DNA of 64,000 nucleotides, taken from CAWUEX02 sp038148375 (GTDB lineage Bacteria > Pseudomonadota > Alphaproteobacteria > Rhodospirillales > Rhodospirillaceae). Below, one piece after another: positions 16,614 through 24,164 of this stretch (positions within the stretch are counted from its first letter, which is position 1; each line of letters begins with the position of its first letter). The translations under genes and the position numbers were made by a program. Location of the stretch: positions 62,001-126,000 of the forward strand of contig JAYQVH010000005.1 in assembly GCA_038148375.1 (NCBI GenBank), read 5' to 3'. The notes under the pieces are model-generated. The model ran no database searches and was not told the origin of the DNA. It was given only the letters and a program-made list of their open reading frames with translations.

Positions 16614-17849
16614 TTAGGCGTGCGTTTCGTCCGGCTTCGGCATGGGCAGTACGTTCGCGAGGATGACGGCCAGAACCAAAAGCCCGGCGCAAATGTAAAA
16701 CGGCGCTTGCGAGTTTATCTGATAAGAAATCGTCCCAAGCAGCGGTCCAATCATAAATGCGATGGCCTGGAACGCCGACGTCAAACCGGCGACGCTGCCC
16801 TGATTTTCCGGGCCCGCGGCGAGGGACGCCGCTGTCATGTAGGCCGGCCAGCCCACGCCGCCGCCGATGCCGAACAGCATCATCCCGCCAACCACAACCG
16901 GCATGCTGTGCGCGTTCATGACAATGAACACGGCAACCGTTGCGATGGGCAGCCCGACGGTAACCATGCGGCGCGGCGGCCATTTCACGCGGGTTATGAA
17001 GGCGACCTGAATCACGATTTGCATGATCGCGGATGCGGACAGAGCAATGCCGACATCGCGGGCCGTCTGTGCCGCGTTGAGTTCGAAGGCGTCCTGAAAA
17101 TGGAAGCCGAGCGCCGTAATCAGCGCAACGTTGCCGAGGATCAACACCATGAACCCGCCGGAAATGCTCAGGATCAGGGGCGTCAGGACGTTACGGAACC
17201 GGACTCTGTCGGGTGCTTTGTGGCGTGCGGGCTCGTGCAGCCAGTACATATACATGCCGATGGCGGCCACACCCATGAGTGTCACCGCGTAGAACGGTGC
17301 CGTCGGCGTGAGAGCTGAAAAGATCGCGGCCATCGCCGGGCCGATCACCGAGCCGAAAGCCCAGGCTGCGCTGATCACCGCGACGCCAGCCGCCCGTTTG
17401 TCACGGCTGGTCATGTCGGCGACCAACGCCATGGTCGCCGGGTAAATCGCGCCCGATGTAAGGGTGTAAAGGCCACGGATCGCCGTGAGCAGCAGGAAGC
17501 ATGTGATCGCGCTCATCACGCCGGACAGGCGAAGATCAATGGTCAACGCAAATATGGCTGTCGTCACCACGTATCCGACGGCGCCCAATAGAATGACTTT
17601 TCTGCGGCCCCAGTCCTCGCTGACCCGGCCCCACACGGGTCCGGTAATCAGCATGAACACGCCGCCGACGGCGAGGATCACGCCGACCTGCCACTCGATA
17701 AAGCCCATTTCGCGTCCGAGCGGCGGCAAGATGGTGATCAGGAAGTTGTTGCCGATGGCGCTGATCAGCATGCCGTAGGACAGCACCAATCCTGTCAGTT
17801 TCGGCAGCGATCCCGGTTCGTAAGCGGCGGAGGTGGAGGCGTCTGACAT
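16614..17849 (-). CDS. MFS transporter
   Basis: A 411-residue major facilitator superfamily protein with about 12 hydrophobic segments. The motif-A-like loop after helix 2 is seen in GPVWGRVSEDWGRRKVILLG, typical of the drug:proton antiporter or efflux branch. The start at 17849 (MSDASTSAAYEP) is an ATG; a GTG 39 bases upstream is possible but adds an unlikely segment. It is expected in the inner membrane, exporting or importing a small molecule. It is divergent from the Rieske oxygenase gene and shares the intergenic region holding an FNR-type box. The substrate cannot be deduced, but a link to the oxygenase product or substrate is plausible. Confidence 0.88.
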   Translation of the reverse strand: MSDASTSAAYEPGSLPKLTGLVLSYGMLISAIGNNFLITILPPLGREMGFIEWQVGVILAVGGVFMLITGPVWGRVSEDWGRRKVILLGAVGYVVTTAIFALTIDLRLSGVMSAITCFLLLTAIRGLYTLTSGAIYPATMALVADMTSRDKRAAGVAVISAAWAFGSVIGPAMAAIFSALTPTAPFYAVTLMGVAAIGMYMYWLHEPARHKAPDRVRFRNVLTPLILSISGGFMVLILGNVALITALGFHFQDAFELNAAQTARDVGIALSASAIMQIVIQVAFITRVKWPPRRMVTVGLPIATVAVFIVMNAHSMPVVVGGMMLFGIGGGVGWPAYMTAASLAAGPENQGSVAGLTSAFQAIAFMIGPLLGTISYQINSQAPFYICAGLLVLAVILANVLPMPKPDETHA

Positions 17850-18093
17850 AAACAAAGGGGCCTTAACAAAATGTCCGCGGCACGGCACTTATCCCTACGA
17901 AGAACCGGCCCGAGTCCGATCACTTTGGATCCTGTGGTGTCCGGCCTGACCGAAGAACGGGCGGGGCTTCTTATCGGCGTCTGATCCGTGAATTGCAAAG
18001 CAAAATCTTGCGATTTTAAGGGGCGAACGCATGCGGACCGCGAGGCGGATGGCCCAGTTTCGAGCCGCATACACTGAAATATTCTGGTAAAAT

Positions 18094-18107
18094 TTGATCC
18101 CGATCAA
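18094..18107. promoter_or_regulatory. FNR/FixK-type binding site
   Basis: TTGATCCCGATCAA is an exact match to the TTGAT-N4-ATCAA consensus of FNR/FixK/FnrL regulators. The flanking bases extend the palindrome to TTTGATC-CC-GATCAAA (18093-18108). It lies in the divergent MFS/Rieske promoter region. If TATATT at 18151 is the -10 element, the site would be centred near -61, a normal class I position. Binding is inference. Confidence 0.55.
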
Positions 18108-18140
18108 ACAGACGAAAGAGCTAATTCCCCATAAATCTCG

Positions 18141-18146
18141 TATAAT
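18141..18146 (+). promoter_or_regulatory. Candidate -10 element of the Rieske gene
   Basis: TATAAT is an exact -10 consensus, 44 bases before the Rieske ATG. There is no recognisable -35 at the proper spacing, which would suit an activator-dependent promoter. A second AT-rich hexamer, TATATT, follows at 18151. Confidence 0.35.
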
Positions 18147-18189
18147 TTCCTATATTGAGGACATCTGGCTGAGAGAGGACACGTCCGCC

Positions 18190-19362
18190 ATGTACATGAA
18201 TTTCTGGTATCCGGTCTGTAAGACGAGCGAGCTGACCGATAAGCCGATCCGGGTGCGAATCCTGAAGCACAATTTTGTGGCATTCCGGGATAACGAGGGC
18301 AGGCCGGCGCTGCTATCCGACACCTGCGTTCACCGCGGTGGCGCCCTGTCCGGAGGTAAATGCAAGGAAGACGGGACGGTCCAGTGCCCTTATCACGGCT
18401 GGCGCTTTACCCGCGACGGCGAATGCACGCGTATACCGTCGCTCGGCATCAACGGCAAGATTCCGCCGCGCGCGCGTGTCGATGCGTATCCGACTGAAGA
18501 CAAATACGGCTTGGTCTTCGCATTCATCGGCGATCTGCCCGAAGCCGAACGTCCGCCGATCATGCCGATCGACGAATACGGCACCGATGGCTGGCGCGCG
18601 ACGATCCAGACCTTCGACGTCAAGTACAACTATGAACGCTCCATCGAGAATGGCCTCGACCCGGCGCACAATGAGTATGTGCACTCGACCCACGGCTATA
18701 AGGGCGAGAAGGAAGAGGAATACAAAGTCAACGAACTCGAGCCCTACAAGAACAACGACTGGGGCTACGGATTCATGCACACCTTCGACGCCCCACCGCT
18801 CAAGAATTGGCTGATGAAGCGCTTCCGTCCGGCCGGCGGCAAGATGCAGGCGGGCTCAGGCACCTATGGGCCCAATCAGATGTGGACCTACATCCACTTG
18901 TCCAAGGGCATGTCGATGCATCAGTACATGTTCGAAGCGCCGATCGAAGAAGATCAAACGCGGATCTTCCTCGTCAACCTGCGCAGCATGGGCATCACCA
19001 AATACGAGTGGCTGAACAAGTTCCTCGATAAGAAAATCATGGAACGCAACATGTTCGTCGCCAGCGAAGACATTGCGGTGGTGGAAAAACTGGAGCCTAA
19101 GCTGACTCCGCCGACGACCACCAAGGAAGTGATGATGCCGCACGACCGGGTGTTGGTTCAGTACCGTGGCAAACTCAAGGAATGGGACGAGAAAGGCTGG
19201 CGTCTCAATCATGAGGAACTGAACGCGATGTCAGGCCGCGGCAACGTCGTGACCGCCATCCCGTGCCCGGCACGCCGGGACAGCAAGGCCTGGGTGCTGG
19301 ATCCGGCTCCTGTCTACCAGGGCCTTGGCGAACCCGAGCCAGTCCGCGAAGCCGCCGAATAA
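18190..19362 (+). CDS. Rieske [2Fe-2S] non-haem iron oxygenase, large-subunit type
   Basis: A 390-residue protein. The Rieske cluster ligands are CVH (Cys46, His48) and CPYH (Cys66, His69). The mononuclear iron site shows the DPAHNEYVH pattern (His160, His165), so the catalytic domain is complete. Such enzymes hydroxylate or demethylate aromatic or steroid-like substrates using electrons from a separate reductase. The start at 18190 follows GAGAGGAC; an upstream TTG frame is rejected. No ferredoxin or reductase gene lies nearby, so electrons must come from elsewhere in the genome. A strong terminator follows. With the MFS, hydrolase and NAD(P)-binding genes nearby it may form a catabolic or modification module, which is inference. 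Confidence 0.92.
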   Translation: MYMNFWYPVCKTSELTDKPIRVRILKHNFVAFRDNEGRPALLSDTCVHRGGALSGGKCKEDGTVQCPYHGWRFTRDGECTRIPSLGINGKIPPRARVDAYPTEDKYGLVFAFIGDLPEAERPPIMPIDEYGTDGWRATIQTFDVKYNYERSIENGLDPAHNEYVHSTHGYKGEKEEEYKVNELEPYKNNDWGYGFMHTFDAPPLKNWLMKRFRPAGGKMQAGSGTYGPNQMWTYIHLSKGMSMHQYMFEAPIEEDQTRIFLVNLRSMGITKYEWLNKFLDKKIMERNMFVASEDIAVVEKLEPKLTPPTTTKEVMMPHDRVLVQYRGKLKEWDEKGWRLNHEELNAMSGRGNVVTAIPCPARRDSKAWVLDPAPVYQGLGEPEPVREAAE

Positions 19363-19393
19363 TCTTCCGTCAGCTGTTACCGAGCTAATACAG

Positions 19394-19430
19394 CGCCGGC
19401 CCTTGGTTAACCCAAGGGCCGGTGTTTTTT
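19394..19430 (+). terminator. Intrinsic terminator after the Rieske gene
   Basis: CCGGCCCTTGG and CCAAGGGCCGG form a perfect 11-base-pair stem with a 5-base loop, followed by six T. The T-run touches the stop codon of the convergent hydrolase gene. Confidence 0.9.
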
Positions 19431-20439
19431 ATTCCGCCGCGAGCTTCGCAATTTCGTCCGGCGTCAGGCGCTGAGTCTGGCGCAGCTGGTCATCATAGTC
19501 GCCAGCGAGAAACGCGGCGACGTCCTTGGCCACCAATTCGGGCTCTTCGATGTAGGGGTAATGGCCGAGCTTGGGATACTTCTTCACCATGGTCGGTGCA
19601 CCGGTCATCCACAACTGAATGATGTTGGCTTCCAGGTGCATCACCGTCGGGTTTTCCATTCCCCACAGGATCAGCGTCGGCGCTATTATGTCGTCGAGCA
19701 CCTGCGACGGATCGCCGGTCACGTAATTACGCATGAACGTGCGCGCCGGCTCCCGGCGGCCTTCGCGGCGGTTCATATCATAGGCCATCTCGATGTGGTC
19801 TTCGGTCGGCGGGCGCGAGGTTACGGTTTGCGATAACGCGGTGACCCAGTAATCCCAATCCTGGTGATGGCTGTTAACCCAGCGGCTAAAGGCTGAACCG
19901 CGCGGGCGGTTGGGGTTGGTCACCGCGGTGCGCGGCATTCCGGCGGAGTTGATGAGAATTAGCCGCTCAACCTTATCCGAATTGTTCGCGGCATAGCGGA
20001 AGGCAACCGTGCCGCCCGATGATGTTCCGACGAGATGAAATGTCTCAATGCCCAGGGCTTCGGTGAGCTGGGTGATGAGGTCCTGATAGAATTCAACGGA
20101 GTAGCGGTTTTTCGCATCCAGCCCCGTGAGGCCGGCATTCGGATAATCGAACCGAATGACGCGGTAGCGATCCGTCAGCGCCGCGGCCATGCCGTCCCAC
20201 GCCCGCGTGCTGTGATAGGAGGCGTGTGACAGAACGACAGGCGGACCTTCGCCTTCGTCGATGTAGTGCACTTCGACACCGTCGAGGTCGATGTACTGCG
20301 AATTGGGTGTTTCGTATTTTGTACGGAGGTCTTCGATTGAAATGTCGAACGCGCCGTTGGTCAGAAGGAGAAGCCATCCGCCAAATGCGGCGCCGATAAC
20401 TACGGCGATAGCCGCACTGCCCTTTAGTATCTTGCTCAT
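19429..20439 (-). CDS. Alpha/beta hydrolase with N-terminal membrane anchor
   Basis: A 336-residue protein. Residues ~8-27 are hydrophobic (GSAAIAVVIGAAFGGWLLLL), making an anchor or signal peptide. The catalytic domain has an oxyanion-hole region (VVLSHASYHST), the nucleophile elbow GTSSGG and a likely catalytic histidine in KLGHYPYIEEPE. The fold and motifs fit epoxide/haloalkane/ester hydrolase relatives, but the exact reaction is unknown. The start at 20439 (MSKILKG) is preferred; longer forms would bury the anchor behind ~50 unlikely residues. It is convergent with the Rieske gene. The domain would face the periplasm if the anchor is type II. Confidence 0.87.
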   Translation of the reverse strand: MSKILKGSAAIAVVIGAAFGGWLLLLTNGAFDISIEDLRTKYETPNSQYIDLDGVEVHYIDEGEGPPVVLSHASYHSTRAWDGMAAALTDRYRVIRFDYPNAGLTGLDAKNRYSVEFYQDLITQLTEALGIETFHLVGTSSGGTVAFRYAANNSDKVERLILINSAGMPRTAVTNPNRPRGSAFSRWVNSHHQDWDYWVTALSQTVTSRPPTEDHIEMAYDMNRREGRREPARTFMRNYVTGDPSQVLDDIIAPTLILWGMENPTVMHLEANIIQLWMTGAPTMVKKYPKLGHYPYIEEPELVAKDVAAFLAGDYDDQLRQTQRLTPDEIAKLAAE

Positions 20440-20610
20440 TGGCTCTGCTCTCTCCGTGCTGCTGATGCGCTTCAGAATGACCGCTCCGGCTGACTTCGCG
20501 CAAGCCGGTATCGTGCCCCCGGGGCCGCCGTCCACCCAGTGAAGAACAGGTTTGAGGGCCGCGCGGGTCCCAACTAGACTGGCAAGGCGGGCAAACAACA
20601 GGGGCGTCGC

Positions 20611-21432
20611 ATGCGGTATCTAGCGGTTTTGGCACTAAGTCTGGGCGTGGCGGCGGGGCCTGCTCAGGCCGAGCGGGTGATTGTCTTCGGCGCGACGGGG
20701 AACACGGGATCGCGCATCGTCAAACATCTGGCGACGGCCGGACATGATGTCACGGCATTCGTGCGGCCGACGTCAACCCGGTCACGGCTGACAGGTTACG
20801 ACGTCGACTACGCCGTCGGCGACGTAACTGAGCCGGAGACGGTCTCCGCGGCTTTCGAACGGTCGAAACCCGAAGTGGTGATTGCCGTCCTGCAGAGCCG
20901 GCGCGGCCAACCGAGCCCGCACGGCGAACCCGAGGTGCGGATGGTGGACCTGGCGGAGCAGCACGGAACCAAGCAGTTCATTTACCTGAGTTCGGTGGGC
21001 GCCGGGCCCGATACCGAGGAAAAACGCGCCCTCTATCCGGATATAAATTTCGACCTCTTTGCGGAAGGGCTGGCCCGAAAAGGGCGGGTCGAAGACGCGC
21101 TGCGGGCGAGCCCGGTGGCCTACACCATCATCCGATCCGGCTCGATCCTCGTCGAGTTCGGCCGGGAGCCGCCGCCCGGGACCGGCCGCGGCTATTTCAC
21201 GGAAGACCAAACGGTCATGGGGCCGATCACCTACGACGACTTGGCGGTCCTTATGGCGCGCTGCCTCGGGGCGTCAGGCTGCGCCAATAAGACCTACCAC
21301 GCCACGGACGACACGCTTTGGCCGGAATACAACCATTGGCGCTGCCGCCGGTTCGCCGAGACGGATGATCTCGACGCGGAGTGCGACCACCTGCGGCCAA
21401 TCGGACAGACCGTCAAACCGCGCGAAAACTAA
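20611..21432 (+). CDS. NAD(P)-binding Rossmann protein with signal peptide
   Basis: A 273-residue atypical SDR / NAD(P)H-binding (NmrA-like) protein. Residues 1-20 look like a cleavable signal peptide ending in PAQA, directly followed by the Rossmann start ERVIVFGATGNTGSRIV, with the glycines at ~27-33. Other family features are YAVGDVTEPE (the acidic loop contacting the cofactor), FIYLSSVGAG and YTIIRSGSILV. Export would be unusual because NAD(P) is cytoplasmic, so either the cofactor is pre-bound or the signal is not used. Four Cys occur in the C-terminal part. It overlaps the convergent membrane protein gene by four bases at the stop. Confidence 0.78.
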   Translation: MRYLAVLALSLGVAAGPAQAERVIVFGATGNTGSRIVKHLATAGHDVTAFVRPTSTRSRLTGYDVDYAVGDVTEPETVSAAFERSKPEVVIAVLQSRRGQPSPHGEPEVRMVDLAEQHGTKQFIYLSSVGAGPDTEEKRALYPDINFDLFAEGLARKGRVEDALRASPVAYTIIRSGSILVEFGREPPPGTGRGYFTEDQTVMGPITYDDLAVLMARCLGASGCANKTYHATDDTLWPEYNHWRCRRFAETDDLDAECDHLRPIGQTVKPREN

Positions 21433-22154
21433 GCGGCGGCGGGCTCTGCCTTTGCTGGCCGGCTGTCGCCTTTACCGAACCTGATCACTGCGGCGACCAC
21501 GGCAAAGTTGAAGATCGGCTCTCCGGCGTTGCCGAGGATCGGACCAACCAGGCTCTGTGGCGTCGCCGCCGCGGCGAACATCACGATGCACCCGAGGGCC
21601 AGCCACGGCCACTTGTGACGGATCCAAATGGCGATGCCGACCAACATGAGCGAGAGATTGACCAGGATCGCGGCGGCCGGCGAGACATTCATCCCAACGC
21701 CGGCCATCTCCGGCGTACAGGCCTGGCTTTCGGCTACTTTTGTGACGTAGCGCAGTGTTTCGGCGAAACAGGCCGGATAGAAGTCGACGATAAAGATGTG
21801 GCGGAAGTCTTCGATAATGAAGAACACCGCAACAACGCAGAACGCTCCCATGACGAACTTGTTTTCGGCGAACTTAAAACCGGCGCGGCGCAACAACATA
21901 CCCGCGACGATGAACAAAAGGGGCAGGGCGCCCCAATGCATGCCGTACCGCATATATGTGAAGGTCAGCAGCACCGGGCCTTCGCCGATCCACTGACCCA
22001 CGGCGATGGCGAAAGAGTCAAACCACAGGAACAGAAGCGGGATGAGAGTCAGCAGCAGGATGGTCGACCGCTCGGCCAAATAGGCCTTGAGGCACCAAAC
22101 CAAACACGCGAAGGCCGCTGCCGCGATTACAAGATATCCCAGTGTGATGATCAT
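21429..22154 (-). CDS. Hypothetical polytopic membrane protein
   Basis: A 241-residue inner-membrane protein with about six or seven hydrophobic segments, including YLVIAAAAFACLVWCL, STILLLTLIPLLFLWF, ALPLLFIVAGMLL and FVMGAFCVVAVFFII. Two cysteines (FYPACFAE and SQACTPE) lie in the loop after the fourth segment, probably periplasmic. The C-terminal tail is Ala/Lys/Pro-rich (DSRPAKAEPAAA). I do not recognise a family. The start at 22154 is an ATG next to the first segment. It lies convergent to the NAD(P)-binding gene with a four-base overlap at the stops. Confidence 0.7.
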   Translation of the reverse strand: MIITLGYLVIAAAAFACLVWCLKAYLAERSTILLLTLIPLLFLWFDSFAIAVGQWIGEGPVLLTFTYMRYGMHWGALPLLFIVAGMLLRRAGFKFAENKFVMGAFCVVAVFFIIEDFRHIFIVDFYPACFAETLRYVTKVAESQACTPEMAGVGMNVSPAAAILVNLSLMLVGIAIWIRHKWPWLALGCIVMFAAAATPQSLVGPILGNAGEPIFNFAVVAAVIRFGKGDSRPAKAEPAAA

Positions 22155-22407
22155 GGTTCGTCCCCGGTGCTCCCCGAATTGATATGCGCGGGCAGTGTCG
22201 GGCGAGTCCTCCCGTGTGCAAAAGCATCAGCGCGTGCAGACTTCCTAGCGGACAATTGGCGCACACCGATTAGGGTTATGGTGTACGGCCGCGACGTTGG
22301 ATTGCCCTCGAATCAATGTGAGTCGGAATTGTCACACCCTTGATTCTATTGACGGAATCTCGCTCGCGGCGCTTGACCTCCAGACTCGGCCGTGATTCCC
22401 TAACACC

Positions 22408-22719
22408 ATGAAACGCGCGTCTGATCAGTCTAAGAGAATTCGCCATGTTCTGGCTCCGTTGCTTGGGTCCGCGTTGATTGCCTATTTTGCCTATCACATG
22501 GTGCAAGGGGACCGTGGTCTGCTGGCCTGGTGGCAACTGCGTTATCAGATTGAAGCGGCGGACCAAGACTTGGCGCGGGTGACCGATGAGCGCGCCCAAT
22601 TGACGCACCGGATCTCCCTCATGCGGCCCGAAAGCCTCGACTTGGATATGCTCGACGAAGAAACACGTGACGTGTTGGCTTTGGCAAGGCCGAACGAGCT
22701 CCTGATCATCCAAAACTAG
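22408..22719 (+). CDS. ftsB: Septum formation initiator FtsB/DivIC family protein
   Basis: A 103-residue protein with one membrane segment (LLGSALIAYFAYHMV, residues ~18-33) followed by a short coiled coil (IEAADQDLARVTDERAQLTHRI). The layout and size match FtsB/DivIC, a small divisome protein that bridges FtsL and FtsQ. The conserved PESLDLDMLDEETR segment after the coil is typical of the alphaproteobacterial form. Position supports the call: in many alphaproteobacteria this gene lies directly upstream of pdhA, as here. A weak T-rich hairpin follows at 22746. Confidence 0.88.
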   Translation: MKRASDQSKRIRHVLAPLLGSALIAYFAYHMVQGDRGLLAWWQLRYQIEAADQDLARVTDERAQLTHRISLMRPESLDLDMLDEETRDVLALARPNELLIIQN

Positions 22720-23021
22720 ATTATCGCTCCGTTTAGGATGCTTTTGGCGGCCTAATGAACCGTCTTTTTTTATCCTGTTTCCGACAATTCAGCGTCTTGA
22801 ACGGTCTCTCAGTGTAATTTTATTGCGCCATAGAGAAATGTTATGATGTTACTTGAAGGCAGGAACGCTTACGATTAACCGATAACGGGTTTATCACGAA
22901 TTTGTGCAGTGCAAACAGTTACTTAACTATTGTTTCTCTTGCGCGGGCTCTCCGTCACTGCGATAACTCGGCCACCAAACGCCCTGGGCAAAAAGGGTGA
23001 ATGACTTACCGGGGAGACAGC
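22720..23021. other. 302-base intergenic region between ftsB and pdhA
   Basis: It contains a weak terminator-like hairpin at 22746-22771 and an AT-rich part, including TATGAT at 22842 that could be a -10 element for the pdh operon; the matching -35 (TTTATT) is poor. No RNA gene or ORF was recognised. Confidence 0.4.
22746..22771 (+). terminator. Weak terminator-like hairpin after ftsB
   Basis: GGCGG and CCGTC can form a 5-base-pair stem with one G-T pair around a 9-base loop, followed by seven T. The stem is short, so the call is tentative. Confidence 0.35.
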
Positions 23022-24086
23022 ATGGCCGCTCGCAAATCCGCCACTGCAAAGTCCACGTCCAAGAAGGCGCCGGCGAAAAAAAGCCAGAACAAGGCCGCGT
23101 CCAAATCAACGTCTTCGGAGCCCAGCGCCGAGACGAAAATCAAATTTTATAAAGATATGCTGTTGATCCGCCGCTTCGAGGAGCGTGCCGGGCAATTGTA
23201 CGGCATGGGTTTGATCGGGGGCTTCTGCCATTTGTACATCGGGCAGGAAGCTGTCGTCGTCGGGTTGCAAGCCAATGTGGCCGACGCCGATACGGTCATC
23301 ACCACCTATCGTGATCACGGTCATATGCTCGCCTGCGGCATGGATCCGAAAGGCGTGATGGCGGAACTGACGGGCCGCGAAGACGGTTACTCGCGCGGTA
23401 AAGGCGGCTCGATGCACATGTTCAGCCGCGAAAAAGGATTTTTCGGCGGCCACGGCATTGTCGGCGCTTCGGTGCCGATCGGCACTGGTTTGGCCTTTTC
23501 CCACAAATACAACGAAGACGGCGGAATCAATTACTGCTACTTCGGCGACGGCGCGGTCAATCAAGGCCAGGTGTATGAAGCGTTCAACATGGCGGCGCTG
23601 TGGAAACTGCCTGTCGTGTACGTCATCGAAAACAACAAGTACGGCATGGGCACATCGGTCGAACGGGCGTCCGCGTCAACGGATCTGCACCGCCGGGGTG
23701 AGGCCTACGGAATTCCGGGCAAAGTCGTCAACGGCATGGACGTTTCCGAGGTCTACAAAGCCGGCCAGGAAGCCGTCGCTCACATCAAAAGCGGCAAGGG
23801 ACCGATCATCCTCGAGATGAAAACATACCGGTACCGTGGGCACTCCATGTCCGATCCGGCGAAGTACCGTTCAAAAGACGAATTGTCGAAGATGCGCACA
23901 GAAAACGACCCGATTGACCGGTTGCGCCAGAAACTGATCGACGAAAAGGTGATGGGCGAAGACGAATTCAAACAGATCGACAAAGACATCAAGGCCCGGG
24001 TGACCGAAGCGGCCGAATTCGCACAATCGTCTCCGGAACCGGATGCCAGTGAGCTGTTTACCGACATTCTGCGCGACGTTGCGTAG
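23022..24086 (+). CDS. pdhA: Pyruvate dehydrogenase E1 component, alpha subunit
   Basis: A 354-residue subunit of the thiamine-diphosphate enzyme that decarboxylates pyruvate in the cytoplasmic PDH complex. A Lys/Ala/Ser-rich disordered N-terminus (~40 residues) precedes the conserved core: LLIRRFEERAGQLYGMG, GHGIVGASVPIGTGLAFS, the TPP/Mg motif GDGAVNQGQVYEAFN...ENN, and the phosphorylation-loop-like YRYRGHSMSDPAKYR. The start at 23022 follows GGGGAGAC; another ATG 21 bases upstream is possible but lacks a site. It heads the pdhA-pdhB-pdhC-lpd-lipA run. Confidence 0.96.
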   Translation: MAARKSATAKSTSKKAPAKKSQNKAASKSTSSEPSAETKIKFYKDMLLIRRFEERAGQLYGMGLIGGFCHLYIGQEAVVVGLQANVADADTVITTYRDHGHMLACGMDPKGVMAELTGREDGYSRGKGGSMHMFSREKGFFGGHGIVGASVPIGTGLAFSHKYNEDGGINYCYFGDGAVNQGQVYEAFNMAALWKLPVVYVIENNKYGMGTSVERASASTDLHRRGEAYGIPGKVVNGMDVSEVYKAGQEAVAHIKSGKGPIILEMKTYRYRGHSMSDPAKYRSKDELSKMRTENDPIDRLRQKLIDEKVMGEDEFKQIDKDIKARVTEAAEFAQSSPEPDASELFTDILRDVA

Positions 24087-24145
24087 CAACAATAAGCAAA
24101 GCACTCGATCACACTGAGTGCGCAACATGCCTGCAAGGGTTTTGC

Positions 24146-24164
24146 AAGGGAGAACCAATCCTTG
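24146..24164 (+). promoter_or_regulatory. Shine-Dalgarno and TTG start of pdhB
   Basis: AAGGGAG at 24146-24152 precedes TTG at 24162 by 9 bases. No in-frame ATG exists between the upstream gene and the lipoyl domain, so this TTG is the most likely start. Confidence 0.6.

Larger units (their letters stand above)
17850..18189. other. Divergent intergenic region between MFS and Rieske genes
   Basis: This 340-base region separates two divergent start codons. It contains an exact FNR/FixK-type palindrome at 18094-18107 and AT-rich hexamers TATAAT (18141) and TATATT (18151) that could be -10 elements for the Rieske gene. No gene was recognised; the reading frame extending upstream from the Rieske gene starts with TTG and has no ribosome-binding site. 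Confidence 0.5.

Noticed and set aside
18094..18189. TTG-initiated extension of the Rieske protein
   Set aside because: It would run through the FNR box and a -10 sequence, has no ribosome-binding site, and the family N-terminus begins at the ATG at 18190.
22315..22345. CRP-like TGTGA...TCACA site upstream of ftsB
   Set aside because: The half-sites are separated by 10 bases rather than 6, so the match to CRP spacing fails.
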